A stretch of 64,000 bases of DNA from JAGOMW01 sp964644075 (GCA_964644075.1 CAZXUQ010000006.1:1-64000), one strand, 5' to 3'; shown: positions 41,963 through 53,141, numbered from the stretch's first letter. The notes: generated by a model from the letters alone, not told the origin. Program-made: numbers and translations.

Positions 41963-42643
41963 ATGTTTCGATCATTTTTCATATTTCTCGCGCTCTTTTC
42001 CCTCACGACTTGTCTCTATGCATGAGATGGCTTTATCGTCGAGTCCATCGGTCACGAGAAAAATATCGAATACCGAAAGAAGCTGATCGACACTATCCTC
42101 GATAGTGATGCTATGCATTTCTCTTACCGAGCACTCTCGATTATCATCGATACCAACCAGCGAGAACCCCGAGGAAAAATGCAAGGAAAATCTATCACGC
42201 TCTCGGCAAAGGTAGCATTTGATAGCGAGTTTATCAAACTCTTGGTTCACGAGGTCGGACACTATGTCGATATCTATTCACTTATTGCCCGAGATGGTCG
42301 CGATGTCTCTGACGAATTTTACCATATTAGCTGGAGTGCCAAGGATACCAAACTTCCCGGTGAAACTCTTGGAAATTTTGTCTCCTGATATGCCGCATCC
42401 AATCAGTACGAGGATTTTGCTGAGTCATTTACCTTTTACGTATTTCACAATCGTGAATTCGCGACACGTGCTCTTAAAAATGATTCACTGCGTCGAAAAT
42501 ACCTTTTCTTTGCTCGAGAGGTTTTTCCAGGGGGGAAATTTAGCGATACTGATTTCCGCACAGCAGAGATCCCGAGCTACCTCTGGGATACGACAAAAGT
42601 TCCTATTTCTGTAAAAAAATACTTGTATTCTCTCAAAGAGTAG
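41963..42643 (+). CDS. secreted zinc metallopeptidase-like protein
   Basis: 226 aa. Signal peptide MFRSFFIFLALFSLTTCLYAG. LVHEVGHYVDIY supplies an HExxH zinc site near 90, and YEDFAESFTFYV near 150 offers the third ligand (Glu), as in lethal-factor-like or gluzincin-type proteases. The last gene of the pilin run, starting 2 nt after subunit 4, so it may act in pilus or envelope maturation. Three TGA glycines. Confidence 0.75.
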
Positions 42644-42785
42644 ATATACTCTCTCTACATTGGTAGCTAGATTTTTGCTTCGCAGGTAAAAATTTGTCGA
42701 CCAAAGAGCCTATATTGCTCCACGTCGTATAAACATATCCTTCATCACACGAGAGGATTTCTCTATCTTTTTTCTCCCACCCTTT

Positions 42786-44039
42786 ATGTGAAATATTTTT
42801 GGTGATACTGATGATATCACTTTTGGTTCCTCTCAGGGACCATCTCGAGCGCAACCTCGCGCGTCATCTCACGATGAGCGTCCACAGCATGAGACTCCTC
42901 GTCCATCTCATCCACCACGACCACCTCGTGATGCTCGACCACCTCGTGAGCCTCATCACCGTCCCCGCACTGAGCAGGGAACTCCACCGACTCCGCCTCG
43001 TCAGGTTTCCAGAGGTGAAAATCTCTCAAGTCTTGTCGAGTCAATGAAAGTATCATACCTTCCTCAAACTGAAGATGGAAATATTCGTCTTATTGTTTTT
43101 TCGAAAGAAGGAACTCGCGATCCATTTTTTCTCACGCGTTCGATGGATATGACACTGCTCTTTGGTACAGGATTTGGCGAGATCATAAATGCCTGAAAAA
43201 GCTACCCGACATTTCCAGATATGAGACTGCCCTATAGCGAAAAAGACCGTCTCGCAGGATGGATTATCACGGAGGTTGGGTTTGATGTGAGTATCTTTGC
43301 TCTTGTTCTTGAGCTTCTTTGATTTCCTTTTGTGTATGCTACGAGAGATGTTATTGCGTATATTCGCGATAATATAAAAGATACGAGTTTTCTCGAAAAA
43401 TGTCGGTTTTTTGACCTCTTTGCTCCGGGAGTTCACTCTCGCAAGGTGGCAGAATTCACGCTCGAAGAGTCAGCATCTGGTCTCGAGGTCTCGATCTCTG
43501 GTCGATCATTTGTCACATCACTCGCTCTCTCGGCTCCCCTGAAAGCCTCGACACCACGCACGATCATCGCGACTCCGACTGGGTATAGTTTTCCTCTCGA
43601 AGATATCAGTGTTGCACCAGGTGAGATCGTCGAGATTTCTCGTGACCGTGTCACAAAACAGCCTCTCAAATTCACTTTTGATACATTTTATATCGATGCT
43701 TCGAGTGTCGGAGTAGTCGCCTGATATACTCTCAAGGATCGCGAGGACCTCGCGAAAAACGGTGTTCTTACCTTTGTCATCGAGGAAGATGTCAGGTCTC
43801 GTGCGATCGTAGGACATATTTTTATCGACTCACGAGGATTTGTACACTCGTATGAGATGATGAGTGTCCATAAAGAAGTCCTCAAAGGAATCCGTGCAAC
43901 CTATGAGGCAACGATCCTCGCTAATCCTCGTATCGAGCGAGGAGACCTCGTGGGAACCCTCCGTCGCGAGATCACAAAATACTGCTACCTCGTCACCTGA
44001 CGTACACCTGTCGTTATGCCGATAATTATCGAGCGATAG
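42786..44039 (+). CDS. hypothetical protein with Pro/Arg/His-rich N-terminus
   Basis: 417 aa. Residues 1-75 are low-complexity (repeated RPP, PREPHHRPR), the rest a globular region with LLFGTGFGEIINAGKSYP and a DEDGN-like turn. The C-terminal half is beta-rich (TLEESASGLEVSISGRS, FTFDTFYIDASSVGVVAG) and ends TPVVMPIIIER. No family recognised, no signal peptide. It precedes rnj by 26 nt. The 142-nt gap before it (42644-42785) holds nothing I can identify. Confidence 0.6.
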
Positions 44040-44065
44040 AAGATTATTTTTTACCTATTATATAT

Positions 44066-45931
44066 ATGAGAAACAAACGTTTTCAAAACAATACCGGAAC
44101 TGCTCCGAAAAAAACAGGAGCTCCACGCAGTTTTTTTGACTCCGGCAAAAAAATCCAATCCAACCTTCGTCCTGGAGATTCATTCCTTTTCGAAGATTCG
44201 TTTAAACCAAAACGATCCTATCCATTTCTCACGCCTGTCCAAGCACTTCGTAAGTTCCTCGGTGCGACGGAAGAGCGAGTAAAACCACTCACAAAAGAAA
44301 CGCTTCGCGTCATCCCGTTCTGAGGGACAGAACAAGTGGGTCTCAACTGTATGGGATTCGAATACGAAGATGAGATGATCATCATCGATATGGGTCTCCA
44401 GTTCGCTGACCAATACCAACTTGGTATTAACTCATCGATCCCAGACCTTTCCTACTGCCGTGGCAAAAAAGTCGTCTGAGCCTGTATCACGCATGGACAT
44501 ATCGACCATATCGGAGGTGTCTATTACCTGATGGAGCAGCTCGGACGCTCGACACCGATCTATGCGACTGCGATGGCATACGAACTCATCAAGCTCAAAC
44601 AAGCTGACATGAATGCAGCACTCCCAAATATCCGAGAGTACACTCGCTATGAGCCAGTACAGCTCGGGAAACATTTCCAGATTACACCATTTGTCGTAGA
44701 TCACTCGATCCCAGACTCAGTCGGACTCCTCATCGAGACACCTGTCGGACGTTTCGTCCATACGGGTGACTGGAAATTCGACAAAAATCCACTCCCAAAT
44801 CGCCCAGCGACGAGCTATGACTATCTCGAAAACCTCGGAAAGCGAGGGGTGCGAGCCCTTTTCTCTGACTCGACGAATGCTCACCTCATGGGTTCATCGA
44901 TCTCAGAAAGTGCCGTCATCCACTCGATCGAAGAAATATTTGAAAAAGCTCCTGGACGCGTCATCACCGCGACATTTAGTTCTATCATCGATCGTGTGAT
45001 GCTTATCATCTCGACGGCAGAGAAGTACAATCGTAAGATCGTCCTCCTCGGTCGCTCCATGAATAACTATATCGATATCGCGATCAAGCTCGGGTATGTC
45101 AGACCACAACCAGGGACAATTATCTCTATGGAAGATGCTGCGAAGCTCCCAGACAATCAAGTCACGATCTGTTGTACAGGTGCTCAGGGAGAGCGCTACG
45201 CTGCCCTCATGCGTATCGTCACAGGAGAATCTCGTGATACGACGCTCAAATCTGATGATACGATTATTTTCTCATCGTCAGTCATCCCAGGAAACGAGCG
45301 AGCGGTGCAGGGACTTTTTGATCTCATCACCCAGCAAGGGCCAAAGATCCATCACTACAAGGAGTCAGAAATCCATGCCTGAGGACATGCGAAAGAAGAA
45401 GATACCAAAAAGATGATTACAATGCTCAAACCTGAGTACTATGTGCCTATCTATGGATTCCCACATATGCTCCGTGGAAATGCTCGAAATGCCTATGACC
45501 TCGGATATGCCAAGGATAAAGTGATCCTCCTCAAGAACGGAAAAATCCTCGAATTCACGAAAGACAGTGTCCGCGAGACAGATGAGTATGCATCGCATAA
45601 GCTCATCACAGTCGATGGTCGCATGGTCGGATATACCGATGAGCGTGCCCTCCATGATCGCTACCAGATCTCGTCACAGGGAGTTCTCGTGATCGGTATC
45701 GCGAAGAAATCCTCAGGATTTACGATCAAATATTCGACGATCGGACTCCCAGCAGTCGAGTCGATACCGACTCTCGAAAAATCCCTCGATATCACTATCA
45801 GAGAAATACTACGCGATATCGGACGGTTTAAAGATGCAGAGAGTTTTACCTCTCATGTCGAGCGCAAAGCCTGTGATGTCTGTCTCCATGAGGTCGGAAA
45901 AGAACCAAAGGTAGTTGTGATGGTACAATAA
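44066..45931 (+). CDS. rnj: ribonuclease J
   Basis: 621 aa metallo-beta-lactamase/beta-CASP nuclease with 5'-3' exo- and endonuclease activity on mRNA. LRVIPFGGTEQVGLNCMGFE and ITHGHIDHIGGVYYL (HxHxDH) give the active site, with FVVDHSIPDSVG, HTGDWKFD and SGHA-like GGHAKEED later. The first Gly of FGGTEQ is TGA (44321-44323), and so is that of VVGACITHGH. An N-terminal basic extension of about 80 residues precedes the fold. A strong terminator follows. Confidence 0.95.
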
Positions 45932-45966
45932 AAAATCCCCTCGAATATTTTCGGGGGATTTTTTTT
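45930..45966 (+). terminator. terminator after rnj
   Basis: AAAAATCCCCTCGAA-tatt-TTCGGGGGATTTTTT hairpin. Confidence 0.88.
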
Positions 45967-45978
45967 ATTCCTCATCGT

Positions 45979-46161
45979 TTAGTGATGGTCGTGACCGTGT
46001 CATCCGCCACCTCAGTCCATATATTCCTTCATGGCTCAGGCACCACTCGCGAGCCCAAAAAAGCTCCCGATCATCGATGCTACGCCAATATCTATACCTT
46101 TCCCACCTCCGCCACTTCCGTGACCATGTCCATGGTCGTCGTGTCCGTGTCCTCCTGACAT
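45979..46161 (-). CDS. small His/Gly-rich protein
   Basis: 60 aa. MSGGHGHDDHGHGHGSGGGG at the start, a short hydrophobic core (VASMIGSFFGLASGAGAM), then GGGGGHGHDHH. Three TGA glycines. The histidine clusters suggest metal binding, and the composition matches the tail of the membrane protein at 36944-37936. A TAACAT box lies just upstream. Role unknown; possibly a metal store or chaperone. Confidence 0.55.
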
Positions 46162-46274
46162 ATGTGTGTATGTTATGAAATAATGGAATTATTTTATCAC
46201 TATAAATATATATGTCAATATTCTCGTTGCTTTTTCCTTGCATTTCTCAACCTTTTTTTTATAATCCGCGTCAC

Positions 46275-46367
46275 GGTGGGCTACTCAAGTGGCTGAAGAG
46301 GCGGGTTTGCTAAACCTGTAGGGTGCCGCAAGGTGCCGCCGGGGTTCGAATCCCCGGCCCACCGCCA
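46275..46367 (+). tRNA. tRNA-Ser(GCU)
   Basis: 93 nt with long variable arm; acceptor GGTGGGC/GCCCACC, anticodon stem GGGTTT/AAACCT with anticodon GCT, T-loop TTCGAAT, encoded CCA. Confidence 0.95.
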
Positions 46368-46396
46368 TGTTGTTTCTTACATTTTCATATTTGTAT

Positions 46397-46472
46397 GGGC
46401 CTATAGCTCAGTGGTTAGAGCAGCCGGCTCATAACCGGTTGGTCCCTGGTTCAATCCCAGGTGGGCCCACCA
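46397..46472 (+). tRNA. tRNA-Ile2(CAU), island attachment site
   Basis: 76 nt. Anticodon loop CTCATAA. The body (GCTCAGTGGTTAGAGCAG, GGTTCAATCCC) closely resembles bacterial tRNA-Ile2 (read with lysidine at C34) more than elongator Met. The serine recombinase gene runs into it from the right, so its 3' end is the likely island boundary. Confidence 0.88.
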
Positions 46473-48083
46473 TCCTGTAAATCAGTCATCAAAGGCATCA
46501 CTTCTCTCGAAGCTGATGCCTTTTTTGGTCGGTTCCAACCTTCGTAAAGGGGACAGATGTAATTCCTTGATTTTCATAAACGGCAAAAACCAATCTTGTA
46601 GATTGGCATTGAGTTTCCCGTCCTTCAAAGTCCAGTTCCAACCTATTGCACGGAAGATTTCTTTTTTCTTCTCGAGGTTGCCATTTTTGAATGTTTCGCT
46701 GGCTAATTTGGCAAAGTCAAAGGTCCGTTCCACAAGCTCGGTCCAGTCGACTGATTCTTTTTCGAGCTCTTTTCTTTTGATCTTGAATTGCTCTATTTTT
46801 GTCTCCATTTCCACCTTCATACGTTCATATTCTTCATAGTTTCCATCGAATTCTCAATTCAGTCTCATCTGGAGTAGTCTATTCTTCTTTTTCTCCTCAG
46901 CTTCGAGGGTCTTATTGATATTTTCATATACATTTTCTCTCCCCCGGGTCTCCTCACTATGTCGCCTTTTGATAGCTGTTTTTGCCCAGTCGAATATTTC
47001 TGGATCTAAGTCGATACTTTCGATGATTTTTTCTATTTGCTTTCAGAGCTCATCTGAGGCGATGACTTTCCTCTGGTCGCATCGAAAGTCCGAGTTATCC
47101 TTCTTGTGCGTACAGTGGTAGTATTCGTATTCTTTTATCTCTCAGGTAGTTCTAAGGGTTTTGTATTTCTTCACAGCGGTTATCATGCACCCGCAAGTCC
47201 CGCATATGACGGTTCCAGTATAGGGGAATGCGAGTACTGATGGTCTTTCTGTTTGTATTGCAACGGGGCTTCATTTTGTGTGACTGATAAGCTTTTGAGC
47301 TTTTTCGAAATCATCCCAGGATATCATCGGCTCATGACTGCCTTGTATCATCTTGCCGTTATATTTGAAATAACCAGCATAGAATGGGTTTTTGAAGATG
47401 GCATAGAGGGTAGATACCGCCATAGGGTTTCATCACGCTCTTTGGCTCTTAAAATTGGTATATCACCACTCTTTATTGGCGATATCGGCTATCTTCGATG
47501 GAGGATAGCATCCTGTGAGCAGGAGTTCCCACATTTTCTTGATCAGTCAAAACCTTATTTCATCTTTCACGATGGTCCGAGTGTATTGATCATTGAGGTA
47601 TCACTGAGGTGCTTTTCCCGGGAATTGCCCCTTGTCTATCTTGCTTCCTAGGCCTCTTTTTACGTTTTTTGAGAGGTCGAGGATATATTGATTGGCCATT
47701 CCTGTTTCTACACTGAAAAGAAGACCAGAATCCTCTGGATAATAGATACGATCACTTGTGATAATCCGTTTGATGAGTCACTTCTGGAGCATATACTGAA
47801 TCGCTCCTGTATCTATCGGGTTTCTCGATATACGGTCGAGTTTCCAGCAGAGAATTCCATCAATATGTCATTTGCTTATTTGTTCGCACATTTCTTGGAA
47901 TGCCTTCCTGACATACGGGGTTTTTGCGGATTTTTCTTCGGTATAGACTTTGACTATCTGAATCCCTTCTTCCTTTGCCTTCTTTTCCCAGTAGGCTATC
48001 TGGTCGTTTATGGATTGGACCTGTCTATCTTCTCTTTCAGAAGATTTTCGTGCGTAGAGCACAAAGCGTGTGATATTGTTCAT
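46401..48083 (-). CDS. large serine recombinase (integrase of the island)
   Basis: 560 aa to TAG 46401, or 533 aa if the TGA at 46482-46484 were a stop. The resolvase domain opens ITRFVLYARKSSEREDRQVQ (catalytic Ser in KSS), with CWKLDRISRNPIDTGAIQ. The recombinase domain contains GYFKYNGKMIQGSHEPMIS. A zinc ribbon (CGTCGCMI, YYHCTHKK) and a coiled coil follow. Beyond 46482 the frame continues antisense through tRNA-Ile2 (GWWAHLGLNQG), which is not natural protein sequence. About 11 internal TGA. Catalyses integration and excision at the tRNA. Confidence 0.9.
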
Positions 48084-48143
48084 AGTAATAAAATTAGTAA
48101 GTATTGTTAAGTAAATTATATAGGTATTTTTGAAAAGTCGATA

Positions 48144-48467
48144 CTATTTGAATACTTTTTCTTCGATCATACCCTTGTATCGTTGTTTTCAGTAACTATA
48201 ATCCGAGCAATTTTGGCAACTGAGTGTTTCCCAGATTGGATCTTCGTAGATTGTTGTGGTTGCTTTATTACAGTATGGACATATGAAGAGGTATCTATTC
48301 CCTCAAAACTGGCATGGTCTGGATACGATTTTCACATATGGCATCATACTTTGGAGGAGCTCTTTTTCCTGTCTCTTGAGCTTATTCCTCAGTCATTTGA
48401 TAGTAAATTTTGGACATGATTCCAGTGAAAGATTTCCGAAATCTATAGGGCTTATGGATTTTCTCAT
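48144..48467 (-). CDS. small zinc-ribbon protein
   Basis: 107 aa. A CPYC and a CQNC pair (about 70-95) form a zinc ribbon with FICPYCNKAT. The N-terminal half is helical (LRNKLKRQEKELLQSMM). Three TGA glycines. Its start overlaps the previous gene's end by 16 nt, so the two are translated as a unit. Probably DNA-binding, within a mobile-element module. Confidence 0.6.
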
Positions 48468-49075
48468 AGGTTGGTTTGATTATGGTTAAATTGTTGATTT
48501 TCTCAGATAAAGGCATTTTTAGCCTTTATAGAGACATGGGTTGATGGAGACTTGAGTGCTCTTAGGGTCATCATTGCCGTCATATAGAGACGACTTTGTT
48601 TTTCGACCTCTTTTGAGATCATGGAGTAGTATCCATTTTTCTCATTTGAGAGGTATTCGATACTGTACATTCTCTGCATTTGTTGAGATCACTTTATCAT
48701 GGAGTAATAACTCGATGCAATCGTCTCACAAAGGGAGAGTTCCATACTGGTTTTACAGTCATACTCTTTTGCGATATCTTCCGAGAATTCCATGATGCAA
48801 TTTCTTTCATCATCTTCTTTGACGAGTCAGAGGAGAAACTTATGGGTCTTGAAGGGATTGATACTGTTTACGAGCTTATTTAGGTCCTTTTGGTCTTCGT
48901 CAGTTATTGCCTCGCCTGAGATAATCTTTTTCAGGAGAGTATCTGCCTTTTTGTATTGAGCTCATACTCATGTCTTATCTGATATAAGGATCATGAGGCT
49001 TTCTCGGACAGTTTCCGGATCAATCGGTTTATCGATGATTTCTTTGGTGAGTGATGTTGTTTTTTTCTTGGCCAT
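48452..49075 (-). CDS. hypothetical protein of the mobile element
   Basis: 207 aa, helical. The N-terminus is basic (MAKKKTTSLTKEIIDKPI), the centre has VKEDDERNCIMEFSEDIAKEY and a Met/Tyr-rich stretch (SYYSMIKGSQQMQRMYSIEYL). Could be a small terminase-like or replication accessory protein, but I see no diagnostic motif. It sits between the primase-helicase (10 nt) and the zinc-ribbon gene. Five TGA glycines. Confidence 0.55.
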
Positions 49076-49085
49076 GGTTGGTAAG

Positions 49086-51224
49086 TTATGAGATATTCCA
49101 GTCAATTTCTTCCGTTGGACTTACGAGTATATTTCTTCAGAGAGTTTCTGTGATGATGAGTCCTGCATTCACGAGAGTCGGCTCGAGCTCTTGTCTCCAG
49201 GTAGCATCCGAAAGTGGTCTGCCGTAGAGTTCACTATGTTTCTTTATGATGTACTTTCTCGGTACCCCTTTTGCATCATCTGGAGTGAAGAAATCTTTTT
49301 CATTTGTGTTGTATTCTCGGTATGCAGGAATAAATACATCTCGGTAAATCTGCATGGAATAGGGTGAAATATTGTATTCTTGCCCGGGTGCTATTTCTTC
49401 CCAGATCTTCCATGCCTCATCGATATCTTCCTGTTCAGTATAGAGCGTATTTTCTACTCTTTTTCTGAAGGGGAGATTGAGAAGAGTGAACATCTTGATG
49501 AGTGACATAAATCGACTTACATCTCTCTGATGTCGGGGTTTTAGGTGGGTTTTTCCTGAGAGAAAGAGTCTTTCGACTTCTTCATGATTGCTGATTTTGA
49601 TAAAATCAATATGAGCATCTCTGATAAGCTCGACACGTTCCTTGAGGAGTATTCTCTCAGCATTTTCTTCTATGCTTTGGAGCGTTTCTTGGCTTTCAGA
49701 TTCGGAAAATATCTTAGCATGAACTGTATCGCGAAGTTTTGCGTTATGTGTTTCTGGTGATAGGAGGAGGAATCTGGTGGCTTCCTGCTCATCCAGTCCT
49801 GTCGATGCAGTACAGAAAATTGCGACAGGATATCCGTGTATTACGACACTTTTTGTCTTGTTTCCTCATTTTCCTGTTTTATCCGTGATTTTTGATATCA
49901 TCACTTTTTCATCATGAGATAGAATCGGTCTCAGTCGTGAGAGGAGGTCGGTCCGGGGCTGATCGATAAAGATGATAATCCTTCTATTGAGTCGTATGTG
50001 CATCTGATTCTTCTCTTTGTCGTATTCTCCACTTTCATGAAAAAATGCAGTTTGTGAGACATATTGGAGCTTCATCAGACTTTCTTCCGGGAAGAGTTTT
50101 GCTATCTCCAGAGGGATATATGATTTTCCCGAAGAAGATGGAGCATTGAGTAAGATATTGAATTGAGATTCTTCTGTATATGCTGAGAGCATAGCGAGGA
50201 ATACTATGAGTTTGTTTATATCATCATGCTTTATCGTGAGAGAAAGTATTCGTATCACATCACCTCATTTCATGGGAGAGAATTTTGTGATATCTGTACC
50301 CTGGATGAGCTCACTATATTGGACCATTAGCTCATCGATGTTTCCTCCATTTGCGAAGTATTCAGATATATCTTTTCACTTTTCTTCCGGGAGGGAGATT
50401 CGATAGATTTCTTTTTCTGGAAATCGTATCGAGAGACGATTGATGAGTTTATCTGCTCATTTTCTTCAAGGTTCGTCATTATCGAAGCAGATATATATCT
50501 TTTGGACCTTGGAGAAGTGGGATATCCACTCCTCCTTAAAAGTCCCAACTCCTCCTGTCGAGGTTACAGCAATGATTCACTCCTTTCAGAGCATCATCTG
50601 ATCGAATTCTCATTCACAGATTACGATATAATCATCGTTATTGATGAGATTTTCTCCGCCATAGAGCATCGCTTCGCTCCCTGAAGGGTAGAACATATAT
50701 TTGTTTCCTTCCGGTCCAAATGGATCACGCCTCAGCTTGAAGAATGCGAGTTCTCCACTCATATCTCGAATGGGGATAGTGATCCAGTTCGTTCAGTAAA
50801 ATGATCCATATCCGAGTTGTTTTTCGCTGATAATTTCATCAGATATTCCTCGATTATGTAGATATTCTCTGATGGTATCTGGGAGTGTTTTTTGGTATTT
50901 TAGGATATCCTTTTCTCATACACTGATTTTCTTTTTTATCGGTTCGGAAAAGTCCGGTTTTTTCGGTGAATTGTATCACTCAAGTGGATATTCTCCCAGG
51001 TCGTCTCCAAGATGTTTCAAAAGGGTTATCCAGTTTCATTGTTCGAGGCATTTTTTGCATTGATAGCAACCTGTGGAGCTATCGATATACAGGTGTGCCT
51101 CTTTTCCGTGACTATCTTTGTCACAGTCATTGAATACACAGTGTGCCACGATTTCTTTGCCGGATCTGTAGTGATATATTCACTTTTTTGAGAGATAACT
51201 CTCGATGGTTGTTTGAGTAATCAT
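49086..51224 (-). CDS. primase-helicase fusion (TOPRIM plus P-loop ATPase)
   Basis: 712 aa. N-terminal zinc finger (HCVFNDC, CYQCKKC) followed by a TOPRIM-like region with VICEGEFDQMMLGKEG and ICFDNDEPGRKGADKL, the acidic motifs of DnaG-type primases. The C-terminal half starts with ILLNAPSSSGKSYIPLEIA (Walker A) and IIIFIDQPR (Walker B-like). The last 150 residues may be a winged helix (RPLSDATWRQELEPTLVNAG). Such proteins start replication of phages, plasmids and integrative elements. About 15 TGA glycines, several in TOPRIM. Confidence 0.78.
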
Positions 51225-51241
51225 AATCGTATAGGTAATTT

Positions 51242-51382
51242 TTAAGTGGTAGGTTTGAAAATTGCTTCCAGAAAAACGATGAGCTTGATCCCTTGCTCAC
51301 GAGCATCCTCGATACTGATATCTTTCTGATAGACTTTTTGGTAGATGCTCTGATATGCTTTGACTTCTTCTTCTGTTATCAT
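51242..51382 (-). CDS. small hypothetical protein
   Basis: 46 aa, MITEEEVKAYQSIYQKVYQK then DISIEDAREQGIKLIVFLEAIFKPTT. Small plasmid and ICE proteins share the pattern of two helices around IS-EEA-x-x-GIKL. It overlaps the DUF5659-like gene by 7 nt and is 17 nt before the primase-helicase. Confidence 0.55.
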   Translation of the reverse strand: MITEEEVKAYQSIYQKVYQKDISIEDAREQGIKLIVFLEAIFKPTT

Positions 51383-51624
51383 ATATCCGAGTGGTTATAG
51401 AGTCTGGTTTTGAGAGTCTTGAGCGTGTTGAAGTAGTCCATCGGCTCTATGAGGAGCTCATAGTCGAAGAATCGTTTTATATCGCTCTGAAGTTCAAGAG
51501 TGTTTTGGAATTCAAAGATTCACTTTGAGCCTTCTTTTGAAACAGTGATGAGGGGATGTTTGAAACATACGAGAGCAGTACTCAGTGCGAGATCGCTCGT
51601 TGTGAAGTTGGATGAGTTGTTCAT
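51376..51624 (-). CDS. DUF5659-like small protein
   Basis: 82 aa. FTTSDLALSTALVCFKHPLI, then GIFEFQNTLELQSDIKRFF, then a TRLYNHSD end, resembling the DUF5659 arrangement found next to primases in mobile elements. One TGA near residue 34, one at the end. Role unknown. Confidence 0.55.
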
Positions 51625-51694
51625 GGTAATGGATAGAAAGTGATTAAAGTTTCCCTGCAGGGGCAAATATCCATTATGTCATAAAAAAATAAAA

Positions 51695-51740
51695 AAATAG
51701 CGGAAGGACATAAATCCAATCCGCTACTATTTTTCGACCA
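51695..51740. repeat. inverted repeat in the island intergenic region
   Basis: AAAATAGCGGA...TCCGCT-act-ATTTTT, a hairpin of about 41 nt; possibly a terminator for the gene that ends near 51790 on the minus strand or a replication-related structure. Confidence 0.5.
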
Positions 51741-51802
51741 TTTTCCAACTATAGTAGGATAAAAGTATCTCTAAATTACTATTTTCCAACTATAGTAGGA
51801 TT
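51740..51802. repeat. two direct repeats of 21 bp
   Basis: ATTTTCCAACTATAGTAGGAT occurs twice, separated by about 20 bp, with an ACTATAGT palindrome in each. They sit between the primase operon and the next gene and may be iterons or operators. Two units without a leader are not a CRISPR array. One repeat supplies the stop codon of the gene at 51790-52866. Confidence 0.6.
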
Positions 51803-52866
51803 CTACAGTATTGTATGCCTCCAACTTCAAAGAAATAAAACATTTGTTTTATTTGTAGTTTACTCGCTCATTTTAAGCTAATTTTATTTTTGATGTCTTG
51901 AAGTAATGATTTCATATTTCAAATCTTTAATTTAGAAAGTTCTTCAGAAGTTATGTATCGATCTTGATTGCTCAGTAGGAATTCGAAGAATTTCTTTTGT
52001 TTAAGAGAATCCTTAAAAGATACATGCATATTTCAAATTGTGAGATGCGAATCAACAAAGTTATAGGTATAATTCTTATTACTGAGTTCTGTTTGTCTTT
52101 TTTCTAATTCTTCTGATGCGAAGTAAAATCCCTCATAATTTCAGTTATAATTATATTTTGAATTATCCATGACAATCGCATCCTCAAGACTCAATATTGA
52201 TTGAAATTCTCTATACTCTCTTACTATCATCACTTTTACCATGAAGTGAAAAAGTTTAGCTATATTTAGCTTATTTGAAGTGAAGATTGAAAGTAATAAT
52301 ATTTCAGAGTTATTGAATATATATTTTTCTTCAAGTTGCATCCAATCCATAAGTGATTCTATATCTATTTTATCAGAAAATTTAAGTATTGATTTTATAG
52401 TTCATATTTTACATATGTATTTTTGTTTTTTGAAAATTATATCTCTAAAAAGTCTAACTTTGTCTTTATCAATATATATGTTATATTCTCAACCAAACTT
52501 TTCGCATATTTTTGCCTCTTGAATAGGAGCATTCTCTGGTAAATTACCTTCATCATCTCAATAGTATTTTTTAAGAATTTCTTCTGAAGATTCGGTTCTT
52601 CTATGTCAATATTTTCAAATTACTCATGTTTCCTTGAGTTCACTTAAGTACGTTCAAAGCGTATCATAACATTGATAGGAATCGTATGGATCTGATTCAT
52701 AATCACAAAAGTATTCAATATAGATATCTGGGCGAAAGTTTACAACCGAATTGAATCATGTGATAGAATTAGTTTTTTCATCACCAGATATTTCTCAGTC
52801 GAGTAGCACATCGAGTATGTGCTCAAGTTTTTCTGCTCAATAGAAATTTAGAATTCTTTCAATCAT
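51790..52866 (-). CDS. hypothetical protein, AT-rich, possible wHTH C-terminus
   Basis: 358 aa with about 14 TGA glycines. The N-terminal 100 residues include acidic stretches (YFCDYESDPYDSYQCYDTL). The C-terminal 80 (KKFFEFLLSNQDRYITSEEL, SKLKIGNMKSLLQDIKNKI) resemble a winged-helix domain seen in CPR proteins. Base composition is AT-richer than the core genome. It opposes the defence operon. The stop TAG lies inside the direct repeat. Confidence 0.5.
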
Positions 52867-52934
52867 AATCGTAATTTTAATTTGCTCATGATTATATCCT
52901 GCATATACTTTCTAGCAAGTTTTGTTAACTGAAT

Positions 52935-53141
52935 ATGCCTAAATATATTATCAAGCCGATAGAAGAACTCCCGGATCTCCTCACCATATGACAAGCATCG
53001 AGAATACTCGGATGTCATACGAATACACTGAGGAATTGGGAGAAGGATGGAAAAATACAAACGGTCCGAATCTGAAATAGGAAGGACCGGAGATTCAAGA
53101 AGACTGATATAGTCTGATTGATGGAGGAATATGTACAATAA
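52935..53141 (+). CDS. MerR/excisionase-type HTH regulator
   Basis: 68 aa with three TGA, absent from a standard-code ORF search. PDLLTIGQASRILGCHTNTL is a MerR-like winged helix, with RNWEKDGKIQTVRI as its recognition end and RRFKKTDIVGLMEEYV as the wing. It starts the operon with the helicase, 22 nt before its start, and may regulate it. An excisionase role for the island is the alternative. Confidence 0.72.

Noticed and set aside
139..46161. TGA read as Trp (table 4)
   Set aside because: TGA positions align with conserved Gly, not Trp; the tRNA has glycine, not tryptophan, identity features.
46397..46472. Elongator tRNA-Met
   Set aside because: The body matches tRNA-Ile2 more closely; final assignment depends on a lysidine synthetase (tilS) in the genome, not checkable here.
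51740..51802. Possible CRISPR array
   Set aside because: Only two 21-bp repeats, no leader, no cas genes.
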